Source: an uncultured Bacteroides sp.
GTDB lineage: Bacteria; Bacteroidota; Bacteroidia; Bacteroidales; Bacteroidaceae
Assembly: GCA_905198575.1 (NCBI GenBank)
Contig: CAJKDC010000022.1
Location: 1 to 30,863, forward strand
DNA: 30,863 nt
Direction: 5' to 3'
This document shows, piece after piece, positions 26,633-30,863 of the stretch. The position numbers and the translations under genes are program-made. The notes below the pieces were generated by a model. That model was not told the DNA's origin, searched no databases, and saw only the letters and a program-made list of their open reading frames with translations. Within the stretch, counting starts at the first letter, position 1, and the number at the start of each line of letters is the position of its first letter.

Positions 26633-27997
26633 ATGACAACCAACTCCATTCTAATAGTCGAAGACGACCTTACATTTGCAACCATGCTGAAAACATGGCT
26701 CGGCAAAAAAGGATTTACTGTAGACACAGCAAGCAACAATGCACGTGCTCGGAAACTGATCGAAGCACAAACATATAACCTGATTCTATCAGATCTTCGT
26801 CTGCCAGACCAGGACGGTATATTCTTGCTCAACTGGATGAGAGATAAAAACATAGAAACTCCTCTTATCATCATGACCAGTTATGCCGATATCCAAAGTG
26901 TAGTACATGCGATAAAACAAGGAGCAAGCGACTACATATCCAAGCCTATACAACCCGATGAATTACTGAAAAAGATAAAGGAAGCGCTCGCCGAACCGGC
27001 TACACAAGCCTCTAAAAATATGAAGAATAAAGAACAGGAAAAGAATTCCGACTATTCTTCGCAAAATTTTCTGGAAGGTGAAAGCGAAGCAGCCCGCCAG
27101 CTCTATAATTACGTAGATCTGGTAGCTCCTACCCCTATGGCCGTACTCATCAACGGAGCAAGTGGTACCGGAAAAGAGTATGTAGCACACCGGATACACC
27201 AACTCAGCAAACGGGCCGACAAACCTTTCGTTGCAATCGACTGCGGCTCAATCCCCAAAGAACTTGCCGCATCCGAATTTTTCGGGCATATCAAAGGGTC
27301 ATTTACCGGTGCTGTATCCGACAAGACAGGTGCTTTTGTAGAAGCTAACGGTGGAACATTGTTTCTTGACGAAATTGGCAACCTGAGCTATGAAGTACAA
27401 ATTCAGTTGCTCCGCGCCCTGCAAGAAAAACGTATCCGTCCAGTTGGTTCAAATAAAGAAATTGAAGTTGATGTCCGATTAATCAGTGCTACCAACGAAA
27501 ATCTGACCGAAGCTATCGCCAGAGGAGATTTCAGAGAAGATTTATATCACCGAATCAATGAATTCACCCTGCGTATGCCTGCCTTAAAAGAAAGACAAGA
27601 AGACATTCTGCTGTTTGCAAACTTCTTTCTGGACCAGGCAAACCGAGAACTGGAACGCGATTTAACAGGGTTCGATTTCTCGGCATGTAAAGCTCTACAA
27701 AACTATTCGTGGCCAGGAAATTTACGCCAACTTAAAAATGTAGTAAAGCGTGCAACATTGCTGGCACAGGGAGAATTCATTACTGCCCGAGAACTTGGAG
27801 ATGAAATTTGTACTCCCGAGAAACAAGAAACAATCTCACCACACAATTTTGCCTTACACGACGAGAATGCAGAAAAGCAACGCATACTTGATGCACTGTC
27901 GCAAACAGGAAATAACAAAAGCAAAGCTGCGTTATTACTTGGTATTGACAGAAAAACACTATACAACAAATTGAAACTCTACAATATTCCACAATAA
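26633..27997 (+). CDS. Sigma-54-dependent response regulator (NtrC family)
   Basis: The 454-residue protein has three modules. The receiver domain (1-120) has its phosphoacceptor at Asp54 (LSDLRLPDQDG). The AAA+ activator domain (about 147-375) shows Walker A GASGTGKE (175-182), the sigma-54 contact loop as GSFTGA (222-227), and Walker B GTLFLDEIG. The Fis-type helix-turn-helix (about 410-452) reads NKSKAALLLGIDRKTLYNKL. Such proteins bind upstream enhancers and use ATP hydrolysis to open promoters held by RNA polymerase with RpoN. The usual GAFTGA loop has Ser instead of Ala here. The hybrid kinase at 18582 is a plausible phosphodonor, and the sigma-54 promoter at 28104 a plausible target. 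The layout resembles RteB. It ends directly at a palindrome that starts one base after its stop codon. Confidence 0.94.
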   Translation: MTTNSILIVEDDLTFATMLKTWLGKKGFTVDTASNNARARKLIEAQTYNLILSDLRLPDQDGIFLLNWMRDKNIETPLIIMTSYADIQSVVHAIKQGASDYISKPIQPDELLKKIKEALAEPATQASKNMKNKEQEKNSDYSSQNFLEGESEAARQLYNYVDLVAPTPMAVLINGASGTGKEYVAHRIHQLSKRADKPFVAIDCGSIPKELAASEFFGHIKGSFTGAVSDKTGAFVEANGGTLFLDEIGNLSYEVQIQLLRALQEKRIRPVGSNKEIEVDVRLISATNENLTEAIARGDFREDLYHRINEFTLRMPALKERQEDILLFANFFLDQANRELERDLTGFDFSACKALQNYSWPGNLRQLKNVVKRATLLAQGEFITARELGDEICTPEKQETISPHNFALHDENAEKQRILDALSQTGNNKSKAALLLGIDRKTLYNKLKLYNIPQ

Positions 27998-28020
27998 AAG
28001 TGTGGAATATTTCCACACTT
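27983..28020. promoter_or_regulatory. Overlapping palindromes, candidate enhancer (activator-binding site)
   Basis: AAGTGTGGAA-TAT-TTCCACACTT (27998-28020) is a perfect 23-bp palindrome. Its left half also pairs perfectly with an upstream copy: AATATTCCACA (27983-27993) against TGTGGAATATT (28001-28011), giving three alternating TTCCACA/TGTGGAA units. A degenerate TTCTACAC follows at 28030-28037. The palindrome centre is about 120 bp upstream of the predicted sigma-54 transcription start, the usual place for an NtrC-type enhancer. It could also act as an RNA hairpin ending the regulator mRNA, but it has no T-tract. No family-specific binding motif is known to me for this regulator. Confidence 0.55.
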
Positions 28021-28103
28021 CCATAGATATTCTACACATACACAAGAGCTTAGAAACAGCTCAAAGCACTAATTATCAATAAATTACGTATTTATATTCT
28101 TTT

Positions 28104-28119
28104 TGGCACACCTCTTGCT
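28104..28119 (+). promoter_or_regulatory. Sigma-54 (RpoN) promoter
   Basis: TGGCAC-ACCTC-TTGCT matches the -24/-12 consensus TGGCAC(N5)TTGCW. The invariant GG (28105-28106) and GC (28117-28118) are exactly 12 bp apart, and a T precedes the TGGCAC block. The predicted start is about 28130. It is in a gene-free gap next to a sigma-54 activator, and nothing else in the non-coding DNA of the window fits this well by eye. Confidence 0.78.
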
Positions 28120-28129
28120 GTATTGTAAG

Positions 28130-28327
28130 TGTAGAAATCATAAAGCTAAAACGACAGAAGCAGTTTAGCGATTAAAGGTTTTACAGTAATCATGTTATAA
28201 GAAAGTCTATAAAGTAGTAATAATCACAATGCTCATTTAATAGAGCACTGTCTCCCTTAACGAAGGAAGTACAGAAGTAATGAAGATGCCTATGTGGAAA
28301 AGGGACGCTGTGAAAGCGTCCCTTTTT
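28130..28327 (+). ncRNA. Candidate sigma-54-dependent small RNA, about 200 nt
   Basis: A transcript from the promoter at 28104 would start near 28130 and stop at the hairpin at 28298-28327. It contains no reading frame that opens and closes inside: ATGs at 28192 and 28229 stop within three codons, and the one at 28280 runs through the terminator and antisense into the next gene. Several hairpins can be drawn: GCTAAA/TTTAGC (28145-28169), TGCTC/GAGCA (28230-28247), CCTT/AAGG (28255-28266) and the terminator. Unpaired U- and A-rich linkers could pair with mRNAs. I recognise no known RNA family. The existence of the RNA is inferred from promoter plus terminator, not seen directly. Confidence 0.6.
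28298..28327. terminator. Intrinsic terminator of the candidate small RNA, shared with the pseudouridine synthase gene
   Basis: AAAAGGGACGCT (28298-28309) and AGCGTCCCTTTT (28315-28326) form a perfect 12-bp stem with a GTGAA loop and a five-T run. The A-run on the other side lets it serve the minus-strand gene, whose stop codon is 2 bp away. Confidence 0.9.
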
Positions 28328-28329
28328 CA

Positions 28330-29001
28330 TTATTCTACACCAAAGCCATTCCACAAGTTTCCGGCAGGCAATGGAGCTGTCAAATCTATCAATTCCTTGG
28401 ATACAGGATGTATAAAGCGTATGCGGCGGGCATGCAGGCAGATACTGCCATCCGGATTAGAACGCTGCGCACCATACTTCAAGTCACCTTTTATAGGACA
28501 TCCCATCTTTGCCAACTGGCAACGTATCTGATGATGCCGTCCCGTTTTCAAGTCAACCTCCAACAAATAATAATTTTGAGAATGACCTATCAAACGATAA
28601 TTAAGGATAGCTTTCTTGGAGTTTTTCACCTCCTTATCGTAAGCATACGATTTATTCTGTTTTTCATTTCTCACCAGAAAATGAACCAGTTCTCCCTCCT
28701 CTTGAGGCGGGCAGTTTTTTACAATAGCCCAATAGGTCTTTTTCACCTCACTCGTACGAAACATTTCATTCAAGCGAGTCAATGCCTTACTGGTCTTTGC
28801 AAAAACCACAAGTCCGCTTACAGGACGGTCCAAACGATGCGTAACCCCCAAAAAAACATTCCCGGGTTTGGCATATTTTTCTTTCAAATATGCCTTGACC
28901 GTTTCAGACAAAGGAACATCCCCTGTTTTATCGCCCTGCACTATCTCTGAAGCTGTTTTATTAACAACTATAATATGATTATCTTCGTAAACTACAGTCA
29001 T
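28330..29001 (-). CDS. RluA-family RNA pseudouridine synthase
   Basis: From ATG 29001 the product is 223 residues, beginning MTVVYEDNHIIVVNKTA, the typical start of a compact RluA/RluC-like catalytic domain. It lacks an N-terminal S4 domain. The catalytic Asp58 sits in GVTHRLDRPVSGLVVFAKTS, and later parts (GRHHQIRCQLAKMGCPIKGDLKYG) match the conserved family segment. It isomerises specific uridines in rRNA or tRNA; the target site cannot be read from sequence. A GTG at 29010 would add three residues but overlaps a -7-like element, so I chose the ATG. It follows fabG on the same strand, separated by 103 bp that contain a large hairpin. Confidence 0.92.
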   Translation of the reverse strand: MTVVYEDNHIIVVNKTASEIVQGDKTGDVPLSETVKAYLKEKYAKPGNVFLGVTHRLDRPVSGLVVFAKTSKALTRLNEMFRTSEVKKTYWAIVKNCPPQEEGELVHFLVRNEKQNKSYAYDKEVKNSKKAILNYRLIGHSQNYYLLEVDLKTGRHHQIRCQLAKMGCPIKGDLKYGAQRSNPDGSICLHARRIRFIHPVSKELIDLTAPLPAGNLWNGFGVE

Positions 29002-29018
29002 CGGCCTCACAAATTAAA

Positions 29019-29076
29019 CGCGGGTGAAGCAGACTGACAGAGCCATATCAACCCCTTCCTGTCTGCATCATCCGCG
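29019..29076 (-). other. Large imperfect hairpin between fabG and the pseudouridine synthase gene
   Basis: CGCGGGTGAAGCAGAC (29019-29034) pairs with GTCTGCATCATCCGCG (29061-29076) at 14 of 16 positions, leaving a 26-nt loop. On the minus strand it is followed by TTTAATTTG rather than a clean T-tract, so it may be a weak fabG terminator or a structured leader. The loop and right part contain AGGAAGGGG, then ATG 29046 opening an 11-codon frame (MALSVCFTRV, stop at 29014). Confidence 0.45.
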
Positions 29077-29104
29077 CTGAATAAAAAATACCTTTACGGC
29101 AATA

Positions 29105-29851
29105 TTACATATTCATACCACCATCAATCTGAATAACCTGTCCAGAAATATAAGAAGACAAGTCAGAAGCCAGGAACAAAGCAGTATTTGCTACATCCTC
29201 AGGTGTACCTCCACGACGGAGTGGAATACGTTTATACCATTCAGCCTTCACATCATCAGACAGCTGAGCAGTCATTTCAGTAATAATGAATCCCGGAGCA
29301 ATAGCATTAGCTCTGATTCCGCGAGAACCAAGTTCCTGAGCAATAGATTTAGCCAGACCAATCATACCAGCCTTAGAAGCTGAATAGTTGCACTGACCAG
29401 CATTACCGTGAACACCTACTACAGAAGCCATGTTAATGATGTTACCGCTTTTCTGACGCATCATAATCGGTGTACATGCATGGATAAAGTTGAATGCAGA
29501 CTTCAAGTTAACAGCGATAACAGCATCCCACTGAGCTTCGCCCATACGCATCATCAAGCCATCTTTTGTAATACCGGCATTATTCACCAAAATATCAATA
29601 GAGCCAAACTCTTCTTTAATCTGCTCTACTACTTTTGCAGTATCTTCAAAGCTTGCAGCATTAGAAGCGTAAGCCTTAACTTTTACACCGAATGCAGCAA
29701 TTTCTTTTTCTGTATTCTGTCCGTTTTCATCGATTACCAAGTCTGTAAATGCAATGTTTGCACCTTCAGAAGCAAATTTTAATGCGATAGCCTTACCGAT
29801 ACCACGTGCAGCACCTGTAATAATAGCTGTCTTTCCAGTTAATAATCCCAT
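29105..29851 (-). CDS. fabG: 3-oxoacyl-[acyl-carrier-protein] reductase
   Basis: The 248-residue product is a short-chain dehydrogenase/reductase of the FabG type. The cofactor site is ITGAARGIGKA (11-21), NNAG is at 90-93, and the catalytic set is Ser143, Tyr156 and Lys160 in NYSASK. FabG reduces 3-oxoacyl-ACP to 3-hydroxyacyl-ACP with NADPH in each cycle of type II fatty-acid synthesis, in the cytoplasm. Length and C-terminal end (SGQVIQIDGGMNM) fit FabG closely. Other SDR enzymes share these motifs, but the overall match makes FabG the best call. It starts 20 bp after the TetR-family gene, so the two are probably cotranscribed. Confidence 0.93.
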   Translation of the reverse strand: MGLLTGKTAIITGAARGIGKAIALKFASEGANIAFTDLVIDENGQNTEKEIAAFGVKVKAYASNAASFEDTAKVVEQIKEEFGSIDILVNNAGITKDGLMMRMGEAQWDAVIAVNLKSAFNFIHACTPIMMRQKSGNIINMASVVGVHGNAGQCNYSASKAGMIGLAKSIAQELGSRGIRANAIAPGFIITEMTAQLSDDVKAEWYKRIPLRRGGTPEDVANTALFLASDLSSYISGQVIQIDGGMNM

Positions 29852-29871
29852 AAATATTTTAGTATAAATAA

Positions 29872-30483
29872 TTAATAATTTTCATTTTCCTGCTGGTCAC
29901 ACTTTCTGCCCAGTGCACCATAAACAATATTGGCTACATAGCGCCATCCCGTCTCGTCATCCAGCTCCTCGCCTATCTGTCCGCGAATGTATGGAACTTC
30001 TATGCCCTTTACACAATAGTGCAATATATCTGCAGTAATCTGTATGTCATCAATATGGAACAAGCCCAGTCTTTTTCCGTCTGCTAAAATTGCAGCTATC
30101 AGTTTTACTTCTTCCTTATCGAAGTTCTTCCGGACCTTTTCTACCTTCCAAATATCTCTGAAAAAATCGGCCCGTAGGGTTCCGTTCCGGTAAACAACCA
30201 TCTTTATAGAATCAAGATGTGTCTGTATCAGCTCAAGAATCTTAACATCAGGAGCACAGTCTTTGGCAGCCGTCTTCTCCAATACTTCTAGAAGCATATC
30301 AAGCTCGGACTCCACCACAGCCATGTATATTTGCTCTTTACTCTTAAAATAAGTATAAAGTGTGCGACGACCTTTTTTCGATGCTACTGCGATATCGTTC
30401 ATCGTAGTGTCTTCTACACCTTTTTTTGCAAATAACTGACGTGCTACATCAACCAATTTTGTTCTTGTTTTCGATACTGCCAT
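29872..30483 (-). CDS. TetR/AcrR-family transcriptional regulator
   Basis: From ATG 30483 the product is 203 residues. An N-terminal helix-turn-helix (about 26-46) reads TTMNDIAVASKKGRRTLYTYFKSKEQIY, the diagnostic TetR signature, including the YxYFxSKE end. The helical C-terminal part binds an unknown ligand. An upstream extension to 30522 is open, but it would overlap the promoter and lacks family character, so I chose 30483. It sits directly upstream of fabG, so control of fatty-acid synthesis (like FabR-type regulators) is a reasonable guess, not shown by sequence. A weak inverted repeat overlaps its promoter. Confidence 0.9.
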   Translation of the reverse strand: MAVSKTRTKLVDVARQLFAKKGVEDTTMNDIAVASKKGRRTLYTYFKSKEQIYMAVVESELDMLLEVLEKTAAKDCAPDVKILELIQTHLDSIKMVVYRNGTLRADFFRDIWKVEKVRKNFDKEEVKLIAAILADGKRLGLFHIDDIQITADILHYCVKGIEVPYIRGQIGEELDDETGWRYVANIVYGALGRKCDQQENENY

Positions 30484-30519
30484 TCTCTCTCTAATTGCAC
30501 ATTCGTAGTAAATTGTGAG

Positions 30520-30527
30520 CAAAATTA
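30520..30527 (-). promoter_or_regulatory. -7 element for the TetR-fabG transcript
   Basis: On the minus strand TAATTTTG is a perfect TAnnTTTG match, about 37 bp before the TetR-gene ATG. No clear -33 TTTG is seen. It overlaps an imperfect dyad (GTAAATT...AATTAC, 30507-30528), a possible self-operator. Confidence 0.55.
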
Positions 30528-30680
30528 CGCTTTTTTCTTGATTCTACATAGATTATCAACGCTTTATTTTCATTTTTCGGTATTAACCGGACCGTAACCA
30601 ATAAAATTTATAAGCCATAATTAAAGCTCAAGGTATCTATCTTCTATCGCACTTAAATATTACACGGATTTTAACATATA

Positions 30681-30709
30681 TATAATATATTGAAATTCAA
30701 CATATTATA
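30681..30709. repeat. Long AT-rich palindrome
   Basis: TATAATATATTGAA, a central A, then TTCAACATATTATA: 14-bp arms with one mismatch, 41 bp upstream of the -33 element of the tRNA promoter. It could be an activator or repressor site, or a cruciform; AT-rich sequence makes chance palindromes less surprising. Confidence 0.5.
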
Positions 30710-30749
30710 AAATAATCAGAAAAATATTTCAAAAAAACTTCTAGAAAAA

Positions 30750-30780
30750 TTTGGAGATTCAAAAAAAAGCCGTACCTTTG
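30750..30780 (+). promoter_or_regulatory. Promoter of the initiator tRNA gene
   Basis: TTTG (30750-30753), exactly 19 nt, then TACCTTTG (30773-30780): a perfect Bacteroides primary promoter. The predicted start near 30786 leaves a leader of about 33 nt. Confidence 0.88.
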
Positions 30781-30818
30781 CAGTGCAATTGAGAAACAAA
30801 GCAACAATAAATAAACAT

Positions 30819-30863
30819 CGCGGAGTGGAGCAGTTGGTAGCTCGTTGGGCTCATAACCCAAAG
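30819..30863 (+). tRNA. Initiator tRNA-fMet, 5' part (cut by window edge)
   Basis: The final 45 bases read as the first half of a tRNA: acceptor strand CGCGGAG, D-arm with GCAGTTGGTAGCTC, and an anticodon loop with CAT (CTCATAA). The anticodon stem has the three consecutive G:C pairs (GGG/CCC) that mark initiator tRNAs. The leading C is also typical because the 1-72 pair is not formed in bacterial initiators. The variable loop, T-arm and acceptor 3' strand lie outside the window. Confidence 0.93.

Larger units (their letters stand above)
30484..30818. other. Gene-free region between the TetR gene and the initiator tRNA
   Basis: This AT-rich stretch of 335 bp holds the TetR-gene promoter, a long palindrome at 30681-30709 and the tRNA promoter at 30750. 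I see no reading frame of note and no repeat arrays. Confidence 0.6.

Noticed and set aside
18582..27997. Conjugative transposon origin of the RteA/RteB-like pair
   Set aside because: No integrase, mobilisation, tet or transfer genes, no flanking repeats, and the kinase is embedded in a tight operon with ordinary chromosomal genes.
28280..28531. Plus-strand frame starting with several ATGs in the candidate small RNA
   Set aside because: It runs through the intrinsic terminator and then antisense into the pseudouridine synthase gene; no family features and no end inside the transcript.
28294..28950. 218-codon plus-strand frame opposite the pseudouridine synthase gene
   Set aside because: Antisense shadow of a well-supported gene, with no recognisable domain.

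Overview
The window looks like a chromosomal segment from a member of the Bacteroidales, most likely a Bacteroides/Phocaeicola-type gut commensal. The evidence is a TonB-dependent receptor with a carboxypeptidase-like N-terminal domain, a TamB/lipoprotein-TamA (TamL) pair, surface lipoprotein GH20 and GH2 glycosidases, a hybrid histidine kinase, and several promoters of the Bacteroides type (TTTG, about 19 nt, TAnnTTTG) with little Shine-Dalgarno sequence. I cannot name the species. No insertion sequence, prophage, integrase or CRISPR array is visible, and base composition looks even.

Layout. 1-361: start of groL and all of groS (minus). 751-4609: TonB-dependent receptor, then rmuC (plus), ending in a bidirectional terminator. 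4801-8001: three separately promoted minus-strand genes (hisS, a zinc metallopeptidase, a sugar-phosphate nucleotidyltransferase). 8178-15123: tamB and an overlapping tamL-like Omp85 lipoprotein gene, an outer-membrane assembly pair. 15164-21098: a tight four-gene run of a lipoprotein cyclophilin, an M16 peptidase, a MATE transporter and a three-module sensor (kinase, receiver, Hpt). 21207-26390: divergent GH20 beta-hexosaminidase (minus) and GH2 glycosidase (plus), both predicted lipoproteins. 26633-27997: a sigma-54-type response regulator. 27998-28330: a gene-free stretch that I interpret as an activator-binding cluster, a sigma-54 promoter and a terminated non-coding RNA. 28330-30483: a pseudouridine synthase, fabG and a TetR-family regulator (minus). 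30819-30863: the 5' part of an initiator tRNA cut by the window edge, behind a textbook promoter.

The most interesting element is the 333-bp gap after the sigma-54 response regulator. It carries a -24/-12 element (TGGCAC-N5-TTGCT) with correct GG/GC spacing, a perfect TGTGGAA/TTCCACA palindrome about 120 bp upstream of the predicted start, no internal open reading frame, and a strong intrinsic terminator about 200 nt downstream of the start. This fits a sigma-54-activated small RNA controlled by the neighbouring regulator, which in turn is a plausible phosphorelay partner of the hybrid kinase 5.5 kb upstream. The architecture is analogous to LuxO/Qrr or GlrR/GlmY in proteobacteria and the kinase/regulator domain layout recalls RteA/RteB of Bacteroides conjugative transposons; here it sits on what looks like ordinary chromosome. 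That functional chain is inference; the DNA elements themselves are directly visible.
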